A stretch of 64,000 nucleotides of DNA from Rhodospirillaceae bacterium (lineage in GTDB: Bacteria > Pseudomonadota > Alphaproteobacteria > SP197). Positions 19,777 through 28,967 of the stretch are shown one piece after another. The position numbers and the translations under genes are program-made. The notes under the pieces were generated by a model, which saw only the letters and a list, made by a program, of their open reading frames with translations, had not been told where the DNA came from and did not search any database. Each line of letters begins with the position of its first letter. Position 1 is the first letter of the stretch. The DNA lies in the NCBI GenBank assembly GCA_002722885.1, contig PBNE01000006.1, positions 418,695 through 482,694 on the forward strand. Reading direction: 5' to 3'.

Positions 19777-20436
19777 ATGCGGGTTTGCCGTCTTGGCGCT
19801 GCAGCACGGTTTGGTGCGTCTGCCGCCGGGGCTCTTCTCTTCTGGGAACAGGTCGGCCATGAAGCGGAGCCGGGTCGCCTTGCCCGATTTCAACTCAATG
19901 GCTTCCTGGTGGACGGTCAGGCGTGCTTCGCCGCACTCGATGAATCCAACCTGCGGTACACAAGGCTTGATCCCCGTCCCATCGAAGACGGTTGTGGACT
20001 TTTGCAGGTTGTTCGTTTCGAACAGTCGAAGGTCGACTACAGCACCGGGTTCGACCTGTCGTGTGCCATGGCTGCGGCGCTCTACTGGTACGAGGCTGAG
20101 GTCGACCGGCTGGCAGCGGTGGATTTTGATCTCGGTCTGGCCGAAATCGAACATTTCGGCAGTTATGCCTGTCGCAACATCAACTGCGGTATGTCAGGAC
20201 ACCGTAGCCAGCATGCTACCGCCAATGCACTCGACATCGCCGCCTTCGTTCTTGGGGACGGTCGTCGGATCGCCATCATCGAACACTGGGAGCATCAGTC
20301 TGAGGAAAGCCGCTCTCTTGCATCAGCTCACGATGCAGCCTGCGGTATGTTCAACACGGTGCTCGGGCCGGACTACAATGTGCTGCACGCCGATCACATT
20401 CATATCGATACAGGCCGGATTCGTACCTGTCGCTGA
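19777..20436 (+). CDS. Extensin-like C-terminal domain protein, apparently frameshifted at its N-terminus
   Basis: The body (from about 19832) is a typical extensin-like C-terminal domain protein: CRNINCGMSGHRSQHATANA and LHADHIHIDTGR carry conserved cysteines and histidines, and the residues before them (FLVDGQACFAALDES) match the family N-terminal part. Function is unknown; relatives are usually exported or membrane-anchored. In this frame the first ATG (19777) gives an arginine/alanine-rich start with no signal. In the next frame an ATG at 19712 gives a good membrane leader (LGGLVVVCGFAVLALQHG) that would join the body if one extra G were present in GGGG at 19828-19831. The gene may therefore run 19712-20436 with a one-base deletion or sequencing error. 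Confidence 0.65.
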   Translation: MRVCRLGAAARFGASAAGALLFWEQVGHEAEPGRLARFQLNGFLVDGQACFAALDESNLRYTRLDPRPIEDGCGLLQVVRFEQSKVDYSTGFDLSCAMAAALYWYEAEVDRLAAVDFDLGLAEIEHFGSYACRNINCGMSGHRSQHATANALDIAAFVLGDGRRIAIIEHWEHQSEESRSLASAHDAACGMFNTVLGPDYNVLHADHIHIDTGRIRTCR

Positions 20437-20440
20437 AAGG

Positions 20441-20472
20441 AAAAGGGCCGGAGCAGAGGCCCCGACCCTTTC
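20441..20472. terminator. Bidirectional terminator between extensin-like gene and ahcY
   Basis: A hairpin of about 10 bp with one mismatch pairs AAAGGGCCGG (20442-20451) with CCCGACCCTTT (20461-20471). A-rich and T-rich ends flank it on both strands. It sits in the 56-bp gap between two convergent genes. Confidence 0.6.
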
Positions 20473-20492
20473 ACACAGCGAAGACGCATCGA

Positions 20493-21797
20493 TCAGTAAC
20501 GATACTCTTCCGGCTTGAACGGGCCGGCCTGATCAACGCCGATGTAACTCGCCTGATGATCGGTGAGTGTGGTCAGCTTGGCACCAACCTTCTCCAGATG
20601 GAGCATGGCGACCTGCTCATCAAGGTGCTTGGGCAGCACATAGACTTCGTCGCGGGCATAGGTGCCCTTGTCGCGATGCCCCCAAAGTTCGATCTGAGCA
20701 AGAACCTGGTTCGAGAAACTGGCGCTCATCACGAAACTCGGGTGGCCCGTGGCGCAACCCAGGTTCACCAGGCGTCCTTCGGCCAGCAGGATGATTTTCT
20801 TGCCGTCCGGGAACTCGATCTCGTCGACCTGCGGCTTAATATTGTTCCACTTGAAGTTCTTGGTCGCCTCGACCTGAATCTCGTTGTCGAAGTGGCCGAT
20901 GTTGCAGACGATCGAGCGATCCTTCATGGCACGCATGTGGTCGACCGTGATGACGTCGGTGTTACCGGTCGCAGTCACGAAGATATCGGCCTTCGGGGCG
21001 GCATCATCCATCGTGACAACCTCAAAACCGTCCATCGCGGCCTGCAAAGCGCAGATCGGATCGATTTCGGTCACCATGACGCGGGCACCCGCGCCCTGCA
21101 GCGACTGGGCTGAGCCTTTGCCGACACCACCATAGCCAGCGACCGCGGCCACCTTGCCGGCCATCATCACGTCGGTGGCACGACGGATGCCGTCGGTGAG
21201 GCTTTCGCGACAACCATAGACGTTGTCGAACTTCGACTTGGTCACTGAGTCGTTCACATTGAACGCTGGAACCTTCAACTCGCCGCGCTTGGCCATCTGG
21301 TAGAGACGCGCCACACCGGTGGTTGTTTCCTCACTGACACCGTGCACGTATTCGAGAAGTTCCGGATACTTCTCGTGCATGATCGCAGTCAGGTCACCGC
21401 CATCATCCAGCAGCATGTTGGGCACCCAACCGTCCGGGCCTTTGATGGTCTGCTCGATGCACCAGACGTATTCCTCTTCGGTCTCGCCTTTCCAGGCGAA
21501 AACCGGAATGCCGGCGGCGGCGATGGCCGCCGCGGCCTGATCCTGAGTCGAAAAGATATTGCAGGATGACCAGCGGATTTCTGCGCCAAGCTCGACCAGG
21601 GTCTCAATCAGCACGGCGGTCTGGATCGTCATATGCAGACAGCCTGTGATCCGGGCACCGGCGAGAGGTTTCGTGTCGCCATAGCCTTCACGGATCGACA
21701 TCAGGCCGGGCATTTCCACTTCGGCGATCTCGATTTCTTTGCGGCCCCAGTCGGCCAGGCTGATGTCGGCAACCTTGTAATCGGTAAAGTCACTCAT
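20493..21797 (-). CDS. ahcY: Adenosylhomocysteinase
   Basis: A 434-residue enzyme that splits S-adenosylhomocysteine into adenosine and homocysteine, relieving product inhibition of methyltransferases. The NAD loop [12 protein letters not shown] is near residue 224, the catalytic region [13 protein letters not shown] near 187, and the conserved tail ends KPEEYRY. The frame is open to 21932, but the ATG at 21797 ([20 protein letters not shown]) gives the family start. It is 157 bp downstream of the enzyme I gene on the same strand. That leader was checked for an SAH riboswitch core and none was recognised. Confidence 0.95.
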   Translation of the reverse strand: MSDFTDYKVADISLADWGRKEIEIAEVEMPGLMSIREGYGDTKPLAGARITGCLHMTIQTAVLIETLVELGAEIRWSSCNIFSTQDQAAAAIAAAGIPVFAWKGETEEEYVWCIEQTIKGPDGWVPNMLLDDGGDLTAIMHEKYPELLEYVHGVSEETTTGVARLYQMAKRGELKVPAFNVNDSVTKSKFDNVYGCRESLTDGIRRATDVMMAGKVAAVAGYGGVGKGSAQSLQGAGARVMVTEIDPICALQAAMDGFEVVTMDDAAPKADIFVTATGNTDVITVDHMRAMKDRSIVCNIGHFDNEIQVEATKNFKWNNIKPQVDEIEFPDGKKIILLAEGRLVNLGCATGHPSFVMSASFSNQVLAQIELWGHRDKGTYARDEVYVLPKHLDEQVAMLHLEKVGAKLTTLTDHQASYIGVDQAGPFKPEEYRY

Positions 21798-21954
21798 GAT
21801 GGCATCCGTTCCTGCATGCATGTCTGAGAGAAGAGGCCCTGTCTGGGCGGTGGCATCGCTTATCAAAGACCCTGTGCCGCGTCTAGCGATAGCGGGGGTG
21901 GCCTGCGCCAGACAGCGATGCGTTTGCTGCAATGCGTCCTGTCTTCTGTCTCCG

Positions 21955-23718
21955 TCAGGCCAATGCGTTGAAGTCGTCGAGCAGGGCCGCGACCATCCCC
22001 GAATCAGTCTGTTCCATGATGGTCTGGGCTCTGCGGGTCGCCTCGTTCACATCCAGGGTCCTGACGCGCTGCTTGACCCGCGGCACGGCCGCGGAGGCCA
22101 TTGAAAGGTCGCGAATGCCCAGGCCCAGCAGAATTGCGGTCATGCGCTCATCGCCAGCCATCTCACCGCACACATTCACCGGAATGCGTGCGCGCAGCGC
22201 CGCAGCCGTCGTGAACTGGATCAGGCGAAGAACAGCCGGATGAAGCGGGCTGTAGAGATGGGCGACCTGTTCGTCGCCGCGGTCGATGGCGAGCGTGTAC
22301 ATCGTCAGATCGTTGGTCCCGATTGAGAAGAACTCACAATCCCGCGCCAAGCCATCGGCGGCAAGCGCTGCGCCCGGAATTTCGATCATCGCACCCACCG
22401 GCGGCATCGGGTCGGCAATCTTGACCTTTCTACGTTTCAGTTTGGCGGCCACTTTCTTCAGCGCCTGTCTGACCTGTCGAACCTCTGATGCGGTGGAGAT
22501 CATGGGCAGCAAAATACGGACAGGTCCATGGGCGCCGGCCCGCAGAATTGCGGAGAGCTGATTGACCAGCAACTCCTCAACCTTCAGAGAGAGTCGGATA
22601 GCCCGCAGTCCCATGGCTGGATTGGCACTGACCGGCAGGTGCTCTCCCAATGAATACGGTAGCTTGTCGTTACCGACATCCAGAGTTCGGACCGTGACGG
22701 TCTTGCCGTCCATGCGCTCCACGACATCGCGTAGGTGCGCATATTGTTCTTCCTCGCTGGGGATGTCGTCGCGGTTCAGGAAGAGATACTCAGTGCGGTA
22801 GAGGCCGATTCCCTCAGCGCCATGCTCCAGCGCCGGCCCGATCTCGCTTGCAAGATCAATGTTGGCCTGAAGGCCGATCTGGACATCGTCACGTGTGGTG
22901 GCCGATACATCGCGCAACCGCTCGAGTTTGCGCGCCTGGCGTTTCAACTCCGCCTGCATTTCTCGGAAACGAGCCAGCGTCGCCTCGTCGGGATTCACGA
23001 TGACCTGGCCGCCTCGGCCGTCCAGAACGATAGTGTCACCTGATTCAACGTGCTGGACGACATCGGCCACGCCGGCCACAGCGGGCAGGCCAAGCGAACG
23101 TGCCAGAATTCCGGTGTGGTCCTGGGCTCCACCCACAGCCGTCACGAAACCCGCAACAGCCGTCGGATCAAGCAAGGCGGTATCGGCCGGCGTCAACTCA
23201 TCGGCGATCACAACGGTGCCGTGGGGGAGGTCTGCCAGGGCGCGATAGGGCTTTTCCATGAGGTTGCGCAGCAGCCGCTGACCCACGTCACGCACATCCT
23301 TGCTTCGTTCCGCAAGGTAGCTGTCTTCCATCTGCGCGAAGACATCGGAGATTTCGCGCACTTCGTGAGACACTGCGGCCTCGGCGTTGATCTTGCCGTC
23401 GCGAATGCGCTCCGCGACCCCGCGCACCAGCCGCGAACCCTCCAGCATCTGGCCATGCGCCGTCAGCAGATAGCCCAGCTCCTCCGCAGCGTTGGCGGGC
23501 AGTGCCTTGGCTTTCGTGGAGAGCTTTTCGATCTGTGCCTTGGCCTTGTCGACGGCAGCGTGAAAGCGGTCGATCTCACGTTCAACATCACTTGCTTTCA
23601 GGCTGAGCGTGGGAACATCCAGCACACCGCTCTCGGTGATAAACGCCGGGCCGATTGCGATGCCGCGGGAAACGCCCAGTCCCTGAAGCTCGACAGGGCT
23701 GCCTTCTGTCTCACTCAT
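21955..23718 (-). CDS. ptsI: Phosphoenolpyruvate--protein phosphotransferase (enzyme I)
   Basis: A 587-residue enzyme I. The phospho-histidine is in [17 protein letters not shown] near residue 196, the PEP-binding part has LYRTEYLF and [17 protein letters not shown], and the C-terminal NVCGEMAGD is intact. No GAF domain precedes it, so it is the plain PtsI form rather than PtsP. It takes phosphate from PEP and passes it to HPr. The HPr gene overlaps it by 8 bp, and no sugar permease (EIIB/EIIC) is nearby, so the chain probably ends on the regulatory EIIA proteins encoded upstream. Confidence 0.93.
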   Translation of the reverse strand: MSETEGSPVELQGLGVSRGIAIGPAFITESGVLDVPTLSLKASDVEREIDRFHAAVDKAKAQIEKLSTKAKALPANAAEELGYLLTAHGQMLEGSRLVRGVAERIRDGKINAEAAVSHEVREISDVFAQMEDSYLAERSKDVRDVGQRLLRNLMEKPYRALADLPHGTVVIADELTPADTALLDPTAVAGFVTAVGGAQDHTGILARSLGLPAVAGVADVVQHVESGDTIVLDGRGGQVIVNPDEATLARFREMQAELKRQARKLERLRDVSATTRDDVQIGLQANIDLASEIGPALEHGAEGIGLYRTEYLFLNRDDIPSEEEQYAHLRDVVERMDGKTVTVRTLDVGNDKLPYSLGEHLPVSANPAMGLRAIRLSLKVEELLVNQLSAILRAGAHGPVRILLPMISTASEVRQVRQALKKVAAKLKRRKVKIADPMPPVGAMIEIPGAALAADGLARDCEFFSIGTNDLTMYTLAIDRGDEQVAHLYSPLHPAVLRLIQFTTAAALRARIPVNVCGEMAGDERMTAILLGLGIRDLSMASAAVPRVKQRVRTLDVNEATRRAQTIMEQTDSGMVAALLDDFNALA

Positions 23719-24001
23719 CGAACCGGTTCTCCACGAGCGTCGTCAGCGCATCGACGGCGCCTTGAGCGTCGATGCCCTGTGCTGAGACCAGAATGGCGGT
23801 GCCTTGTGCTGCGGCCAGCATCATCAGACCCATGATCGAACGGCCGGACACAGTTGTGCCGTCCTTTTCGACCTCAACGTCAGCGTCAAACTCGTTGAGA
23901 ACGCCAACGAACTTTGCTGCCGCCCGCGCGTGCAGTCCCCGCTCGTTCATGATGACGAGCCGATGATGCACGACATCTGTCGATTCACCGGTCTGGATCA
24001 T
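23711..24001 (-). CDS. ptsH: Phosphocarrier protein HPr
   Basis: A 96-residue HPr. The active histidine lies in ERGLHARAAAKF near residue 23, and a serine in GRSIMGLMMLA near residue 55 corresponds to the regulatory Ser-46 that HprK phosphorylates. It relays phosphate from enzyme I to EIIA proteins. It overlaps ptsI downstream and follows the mannose-type EIIA by 8 bp. An HprK gene in the same cluster supports regulation by serine phosphorylation. Confidence 0.92.
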   Translation of the reverse strand: MIQTGESTDVVHHRLVIMNERGLHARAAAKFVGVLNEFDADVEVEKDGTTVSGRSIMGLMMLAAAQGTAILVSAQGIDAQGAVDALTTLVENRFDE

Positions 24002-24009
24002 GGATCGTC

Positions 24010-24414
24010 TCAGGCCTTGGGCTTCAGCAGACTGCTTGCGATGTTGATGTATTTACGTCCGGCTTCCTGAGCGGCAGCCACGACGTCGTCGAGCGTGTCG
24101 GTCTCACGGGCCGTCGCGAGTTTGATGAGCATGGGAAGGTTGATGCCCGCGATAACTTCAACGTTGCCGGCTTCCATCACGGAGATCGCGAGGTTGGAGG
24201 GTGTGCCGCCGAACATGTCGGTCAGGACTATGACACCGGAGCCCGAGTCAACGCTCTTCACCGCCTCGAGAATCTCCTCGCGGCGCCGTTCCATATCATC
24301 GTCCGGGCCGATGCAGATTGTGCGCACGGCCGCCTGTTCGCCGACAACGTGTTCCATTGCGGCTACAAACTCCTCGGCCAGCCGGCCGTGGGTTACCAAT
24401 ACCAATCCGATCAT
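24010..24414 (-). CDS. Mannose-family PTS EIIA domain protein
   Basis: A 134-residue single EIIA domain of the mannose family. The phospho-histidine is in LVLVTHGRLAEEF at residue 9, and TDMFGGTPSNLA is the family motif. There is no partner EIIB, EIIC or EIID in the window, so as in other alphaproteobacteria it probably acts as a regulatory phosphate acceptor from HPr rather than in sugar uptake. Its place between rapZ and HPr in a compact cluster is characteristic. Confidence 0.9.
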   Translation of the reverse strand: MIGLVLVTHGRLAEEFVAAMEHVVGEQAAVRTICIGPDDDMERRREEILEAVKSVDSGSGVIVLTDMFGGTPSNLAISVMEAGNVEVIAGINLPMLIKLATARETDTLDDVVAAAQEAGRKYINIASSLLKPKA

Positions 24415-24463
24415 GCTTCGCTGCGTCTTTTTTCGCCGATCCTGGCGGGCCGTTCCCAGCCAT

Positions 24464-25336
24464 TCATGTCATCAGTTCACGATGTTGCAAACTGACGCGC
24501 CGGCCTCCCTCGCTTAACAGAGCGGCGAGCCGTTCGGCAACAAAAACCGAGCGGTGACGTCCTCCGGTACAGCCCACTGCGATCGTCAGGTAGCGTTTGC
24601 CCTCGTCCGCATAGGCGGGGATCAGATCTCTCACCAATACCCCCAAACGATCAAAGAACTCAGCGAAACCAGTGCTGTTTTTGATGAATTCGCCCACCTC
24701 TGGATCACGTCCGGTCATGTCACGCAACGCATCGACGTAATGTGGGTTCGACAGAAAACGCACGTCGAACACCAGATCGGCATTTCGCGGCAATCCCATG
24801 CGGTAAGAGAACGATGTCACCAGAACCGAAAGGCGTGGATTGTCGTCCAGACTCAACGACACCCCGAGATGACGGCGAAGTTCTGCGCTGGTCATGAACG
24901 TTGTGTCGATCACGAGATCTGCATCTTCGATGATTGGGAGCATAAGTGCACGCTCGGCCTCAAGACCCTGGGTGAGAGACCCTGAACCTGTCATGGGGTG
25001 CCGACGCCGGGTTTCCGTAAATCGACGCTGCAAGGCATCAGCATCGCTGGTCATGAACACCAGAGATACATCCAGATCGGTCCGTTTCCGAAGACGCCGG
25101 GCTGCCCCCAGAAAGTCACTGGCGTCGAAGCGGCGAGAACGAACATCGACGGCGATTGCCAGGGCTGACGTTTGCGCCGTCTGATTGTCATCCAGCAACG
25201 GCTCCATCATGGGCAGCGGCAGGTTGTCGATGGCTTCATAGCCCTCGTCCTCCAGCACCTTCAGTGCGGTGCTTCGGCCCGCGCCTGAAAGGCCCGTGAT
25301 CAACACCAGCTTCTGCTTCGGTCGCTCCTCAGACAT
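24464..25336 (-). CDS. rapZ: RNase adapter protein RapZ
   Basis: A 290-residue member of the RapZ (YvcJ) family of nucleotide-binding proteins. The Walker A loop reads GLSGAGRST at residues 15-23, with arginine where most have lysine. The conserved LEDEGYEAIDNLPLP segment and the C-terminal GCTGGRHRSVFVAE motif (near residue 257) are present. In E. coli RapZ controls GlmS levels by directing RNase E to GlmZ RNA; whether that holds here is unknown. It overlaps hprK by 8 bp at its start. Confidence 0.92.
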   Translation of the reverse strand: MSEERPKQKLVLITGLSGAGRSTALKVLEDEGYEAIDNLPLPMMEPLLDDNQTAQTSALAIAVDVRSRRFDASDFLGAARRLRKRTDLDVSLVFMTSDADALQRRFTETRRRHPMTGSGSLTQGLEAERALMLPIIEDADLVIDTTFMTSAELRRHLGVSLSLDDNPRLSVLVTSFSYRMGLPRNADLVFDVRFLSNPHYVDALRDMTGRDPEVGEFIKNSTGFAEFFDRLGVLVRDLIPAYADEGKRYLTIAVGCTGGRHRSVFVAERLAALLSEGGRRVSLQHRELMT

Positions 25337-25745
25337 GAATCCGGTGCCGCAACGCGATTCTTATCTTCGAGGGGGCCGAAGCCTCCATCGGGGCGATTCG
25401 AATCAGTGCCACGCTGATCCCCTCCAGGTCTGTGTGTTGTGCCTCTGGCATTCGAACCACGGCCTCGGCCGGGCAAAGGTCGACGACCATGTGGATTGAG
25501 GCCTGTTCGACATACTCCACCCGCACGAGGCCAAGCCCACGAACTTCCAGCAATCCTGCCAGTGCGGCAGGCGCGCGGGCAAGGAGGTTTCCGTGTTCGT
25601 TAGTAAGGTTGACCTGATCGTCTGCGACGAGCTGCGCTCCGCTGTCGATCAAACGCAGGGCAAGGTCACTCTTGCCGCTGCCTGAGGGCCCGCGAAGCAA
25701 TACACCGGCACCAGCGATGTTGACGCAGGTGCCATGGACGAGCAT
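25329..25745 (-). CDS. hprK: HPr kinase/phosphorylase, short alphaproteobacterial type
   Basis: A 138-residue protein equal to the C-terminal catalytic domain of HprK. The P-loop GPSGSGKSDLALRL is at about residues 19-32, with a downstream DDQV metal/catalytic stretch near residue 42 and LEVRGLGLVRV near 65. The N-terminal domain of the Gram-positive enzyme is absent, as usual in alphaproteobacteria. It phosphorylates and dephosphorylates the serine of HPr. It starts 7 bp after ptsN and overlaps rapZ. Confidence 0.9.
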   Translation of the reverse strand: MLVHGTCVNIAGAGVLLRGPSGSGKSDLALRLIDSGAQLVADDQVNLTNEHGNLLARAPAALAGLLEVRGLGLVRVEYVEQASIHMVVDLCPAEAVVRMPEAQHTDLEGISVALIRIAPMEASAPSKIRIALRHRIHV

Positions 25746-25752
25746 GCCGACC

Positions 25753-26217
25753 TCAGGCCGCCTGGTGTGATTCAGACTCGGTCAGAAGCGCATAGATGGC
25801 TTCCGCACCATCCGCGCCTCTCAGCTTCTCGCAGATATCGTGGTTACGGAGAAGACGGGAAACCCTGGCCAGTGCCTTCAGATGGTCGGCGCCCGCACCT
25901 TCTGGTGCCAGGAGCAGGAAAATCAGGTCCACGGGCTGTTCGTCGATGGCATCGAAATCGATCGGCGATTCGGCGCGCGCAAACACGCCGTGAAGATTCG
26001 ACAGCTCCGGAAGCTTGGCGTGTGGAATCGCAATACCCAGGCCGACGCCCGTGCTGCCCAGCCGCTCACGTTCCAACAAGGCGTCGAAAATCGCGCGTTC
26101 ACCCATGCCTGTCACACTGGATGCCTGGCGAGCAATATCCTGAAGCGCCTGCTTCTTGCTGCCCGAGCGCAGACGCGCGATGACGCTTTCGGGCGTGACG
26201 AGTTCGGAGATTTCCAT
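25753..26217 (-). CDS. ptsN: Nitrogen regulatory PTS EIIA protein
   Basis: A 154-residue EIIA of the fructose/nitrogen type. The phospho-histidine is in GVGLGIAIPHAKL near residue 67. PtsN receives phosphate through the nitrogen PTS and influences potassium transport, nitrogen and stress responses. An in-frame start exists at 26241, but the ATG at 26217 (MEISELVTPESVIARL) gives the family N-terminus. It follows hpf and rpoN, the conserved lpt-rpoN-hpf-ptsN order. Confidence 0.92.
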   Translation of the reverse strand: MEISELVTPESVIARLRSGSKKQALQDIARQASSVTGMGERAIFDALLERERLGSTGVGLGIAIPHAKLPELSNLHGVFARAESPIDFDAIDEQPVDLIFLLLAPEGAGADHLKALARVSRLLRNHDICEKLRGADGAEAIYALLTESESHQAA

Positions 26218-26262
26218 GTTCTCAATCCGATGCGGCGTCATCAGGTGACGCCGATCGTACCC

Positions 26263-26559
26263 TCAGTGGTGCTCGCGCAGCTTGCGTTTGCTGCGTCGCA
26301 ATTGTTTCTCGACATGCTCACAGGTTTCGTTGAACGCGCCATACGCATCTGCGTCGCCGGTACGGCCTTCGGCATGAATGTCGTGGCCCACATGGGCCGA
26401 AATGTGGACATGAAAATCATGTACTTCGCGCGAGAACGTCACATGCCCTTCAATCGCGTCAGGGAAGTACTTGCTCACACCGTCTTCCAGGTGCTGTTCG
26501 ACGTGTTGCGTCAAAGCTTCGCCGACATCGGTCTGATGACCTGTGATCGAGATCTTCAT
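26263..26559 (-). CDS. hpf: Ribosome hibernation promoting factor, short form
   Basis: A 98-residue HPF/RaiA N-terminal domain (MKISITGHQTDVGEALTQHV, with basic residues in the second half). It binds the 30S decoding region to store idle ribosomes. It ends at KLREHH. Alphaproteobacterial HPF is usually long, with a C-terminal dimerisation domain; only 45 bp separate this stop from ptsN, so that domain is not present. The start at 26559 was chosen over an in-frame extension to 26673, which lacks family similarity. It lies directly after rpoN. Confidence 0.88.
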   Translation of the reverse strand: MKISITGHQTDVGEALTQHVEQHLEDGVSKYFPDAIEGHVTFSREVHDFHVHISAHVGHDIHAEGRTGDADAYGAFNETCEHVEKQLRRSKRKLREHH

Positions 26560-26670
26560 GCTTCGTCCATTGATTACGCGCAATCCGTGTCGACACAACC
26601 ATCCGTCGCCAACCATTCGATGCCGGCCCTCATAGGCTCTGCGAGCACCGCCCTCGTAAACGGGGGCGCA

Positions 26671-26699
26671 CATATATAGCGGGAGCGTCGGCGAAACAA
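26671..26699 (-). promoter_or_regulatory. Possible sigma-70 promoter for hpf-ptsN-hprK
   Basis: On the minus strand TTGTTT (26699-26694) is followed 15 bp later by TATATA (26678-26673), or 17 bp later by TATATG (26676-26671). It lies in the 169-bp gap between rpoN and hpf, one of the few sizeable gaps in this cluster. The match is moderate and untested. Confidence 0.35.
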
Positions 26700-26728
26700 G
26701 CGGTGCGTGAAGGCTCTGGAAACAGTCT

Positions 26729-28183
26729 TCAGACCGCCCCGCTCAGCTTAAGTTCACGCCGCCTTTGCACCGAGGACGGAATGCGCATGGCCTCCCGGTA
26801 CTTGGCGACCGTGCGCCGTGCGATACTTACGCCCTCCTTGTTGAGGGCCTCGACGATATCGTCGTCAGGCAGCACGTTTCCGACTGACTCGGCATCGATC
26901 AGAGCCTTGATCTTGTGACGCACGGCCTCTGCCGAATAGGTTTCACCACCTTGAACATTGCCCAGCGAAGCCGTGAAGAAATACTTGAGCTCGAAGATTC
27001 CACGCGGTGTCAGCATGAACTTGTTGCTCGTGACACGACTGACGGTGCTTTCGTGGAGTTCCAGAGCGTCAGCGATATCGCGCAGTACCAGCGGTTTGAG
27101 ATGTTCGACGCCCTTGACGAGGAAGAGATCCTGCTGGCGCACGATTTCCTGGGCGACTCTTAGGATTGTTCGAGTACGCTGATCCAGAGCCTTGATCAAC
27201 CAGCTGGCCGAGGTCCACTGCTCGGAGACAAACGTCTTGTCCTCATCGCTGCGTGCGCTGTTCTGGACCTCTGCGTAGTAACGTTCGTTGGCCAGAATCC
27301 GAGGAAGGTTTTCGGTGTTGACCTCAACGTGCCAACCGCCGGATTGACTGGCCCGCACCAGAACGTCGGGCACAATGGCCTGGATAGGCCCCTGATCGAA
27401 ACGCAGGCCAGGTTTCGGATCGAGTGCCTTCAGTTCGTTGAGAACGTCAAGGATATCCTGATCGGAACAGCCGCAGATCTTGCGCAGCTTGGCAAACTCT
27501 CGCTTGGCGACCAGATCGAGATTGTCGAGAATCGCCTCACTTACCGGGTCCAGCCTGTTGATCTCTGCCAGTTGCAGGCTCAGACATTCCTGCAGATCGC
27601 GTGCGAACACGCCCGCGGGATCCAGGCTTTGCAGTTGGTCGAGTACTCGTTCGAACACAGCCGTATCGCAGCCCAGCTGCTCGATAGTCTGACCGGGCTC
27701 GATGGTCACGTAACCCGCATCATTGATGGAACCCAGAAGGAACCCGGCGATCATGCGTTCGGCATCGTTGACAAACTCGAACTGAATTTGCTGTGCCAGA
27801 TGCTCTGTCAGGGACAGGGCGTTGGCAACCGTGTGCTCAACACCGTTGAGATCGCCGTCGGGAGCAACGCCACGACCGGACCCGGAGCTTGATCTCCAGG
27901 GCATCGAGCCTGCTGCGTCCAGATTGACATTTTCAGCGTCGTCGTGCCGGTCGCTGGCTTGGCTGTTGGTTTCGAGCGCGCGTTGCTCAGTACCTGTTTC
28001 CGCAAGAGGCTCAGGAGAGTCCGACTGATTCCGTTCCAGAAGCGGATTGCGTTCCAGCTCCTCTTCGACATAGGCCGTCAGTTCGATGTTTGAGAGCTGC
28101 AGCAGCTTGATCGCTTGCTGCAGCTGCGGCGTCATCACCAGCGATTGCGACTGCCGCAGATCGAGGCGTGGGGCGAGACTCAT
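26729..28183 (-). CDS. rpoN: RNA polymerase sigma-54 factor
   Basis: A 484-residue sigma-54. Region I is glutamine/leucine-rich (LRQSQSLVMTPQLQQAIKLL at residues 9-28), an acidic region II follows, then the core-binding and DNA-binding regions, ending with the RpoN box ARRTVAKYRE near residue 460. It reads -24/-12 promoters with activator ATPases and commonly controls nitrogen genes. Its position after lptB and before hpf and ptsN is the conserved arrangement. IHF-beta, which helps many sigma-54 promoters, is encoded at 785 in the same window. Confidence 0.95.
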   Translation of the reverse strand: MSLAPRLDLRQSQSLVMTPQLQQAIKLLQLSNIELTAYVEEELERNPLLERNQSDSPEPLAETGTEQRALETNSQASDRHDDAENVNLDAAGSMPWRSSSGSGRGVAPDGDLNGVEHTVANALSLTEHLAQQIQFEFVNDAERMIAGFLLGSINDAGYVTIEPGQTIEQLGCDTAVFERVLDQLQSLDPAGVFARDLQECLSLQLAEINRLDPVSEAILDNLDLVAKREFAKLRKICGCSDQDILDVLNELKALDPKPGLRFDQGPIQAIVPDVLVRASQSGGWHVEVNTENLPRILANERYYAEVQNSARSDEDKTFVSEQWTSASWLIKALDQRTRTILRVAQEIVRQQDLFLVKGVEHLKPLVLRDIADALELHESTVSRVTSNKFMLTPRGIFELKYFFTASLGNVQGGETYSAEAVRHKIKALIDAESVGNVLPDDDIVEALNKEGVSIARRTVAKYREAMRIPSSVQRRRELKLSGAV

Positions 28184-28195
28184 GATGTCCCCGAG

Positions 28196-28957
28196 CTAAA
28201 GACGGAATCGTTCGCCGAGATAGACCCGGCGGACGCCTTCGTGAGCCACGATTTCGTCCGGGGCGCCCTCCATCAGAACGCGGCCTTCGTGCAGGATGTA
28301 GGCCCGGTCGATGATGTCGAGTGTCTCGCGAACATTGTGGTCGGTGATCAGAACACCGATGCCCCGGTCCTTCAGGTGAGCTACGAGGTCACGAATGTCG
28401 CCCACTGCGATGGGGTCGATGCCGGCAAGTGGCTCGTCCAGCAGCATGAAACTGGGGCGGGATGCCAGGGCACGCGCAATCTCCACGCGCCGCCGCTCCC
28501 CACCAGAGAGCGCAAGGGCTGGTGTGCGGCGCAAATGGGAGATCGAGAACTCGGCGAGCAGCTCATCCAGCATGGCCTCGCGTGCGTCACGATCTTTTTC
28601 GATCACCTCGAGCACCGCCCGGATGTTAGCTTCCACGGACATGCCGCGGAAGATGGAGGCTTCCTGAGGAAGGTACCCCACACCCAGACGTGCCCGCCGG
28701 TACATGGGAAGGTCTGTGACGTCGTCCCCATCCAGCGTGATCGTACCTGCATCAGCAGCGATCAAGCCGGTCACAAGATAAAAACACGTTGTCTTGCCTG
28801 CGCCATTGGGCCCCAGCAATCCGACCGCCTCGCCGCGTTGCACCGAAACGCTGACATCACGCAGCACCCGCCTGCGCCTGTAGCTTTTACTCAGGTTCTG
28901 TGCGGCCAGACCGGTGTTGTCTGTGACCAGGGTAGGGCGTTCGGATACGGCTGCCAT
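28196..28957 (-). CDS. lptB: LPS export ABC transporter ATP-binding protein
   Basis: A 253-residue ABC ATPase: Walker [11 protein letters not shown]-loop [11 protein letters not shown], signature [15 protein letters not shown], Walker [14 protein letters not shown] and an H-loop in [10 protein letters not shown]. LptB powers LptFG to pull lipopolysaccharide from the inner membrane. Start at 28957 ([10 protein letters not shown]) was chosen; the frame runs open to 29017 across the end of lptA. It lies 10 bp after lptA and 12 bp before rpoN. Confidence 0.94.
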   Translation of the reverse strand: MAAVSERPTLVTDNTGLAAQNLSKSYRRRRVLRDVSVSVQRGEAVGLLGPNGAGKTTCFYLVTGLIAADAGTITLDGDDVTDLPMYRRARLGVGYLPQEASIFRGMSVEANIRAVLEVIEKDRDAREAMLDELLAEFSISHLRRTPALALSGGERRRVEIARALASRPSFMLLDEPLAGIDPIAVGDIRDLVAHLKDRGIGVLITDHNVRETLDIIDRAYILHEGRVLMEGAPDEIVAHEGVRRVYLGERFRL

Positions 28958-28967
28958 GGCTGCGTGA

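Noticed and set aside
18488..19807. Minus-strand frame of 439 codons opposite the ferredoxin reductase
   Set aside because: It mirrors the reductase reading frame and contains no recognisable domain.
21798..21954. SAH riboswitch upstream of ahcY
   Set aside because: The leader was read for the conserved riboswitch core and a matching pseudoknot; neither was seen.
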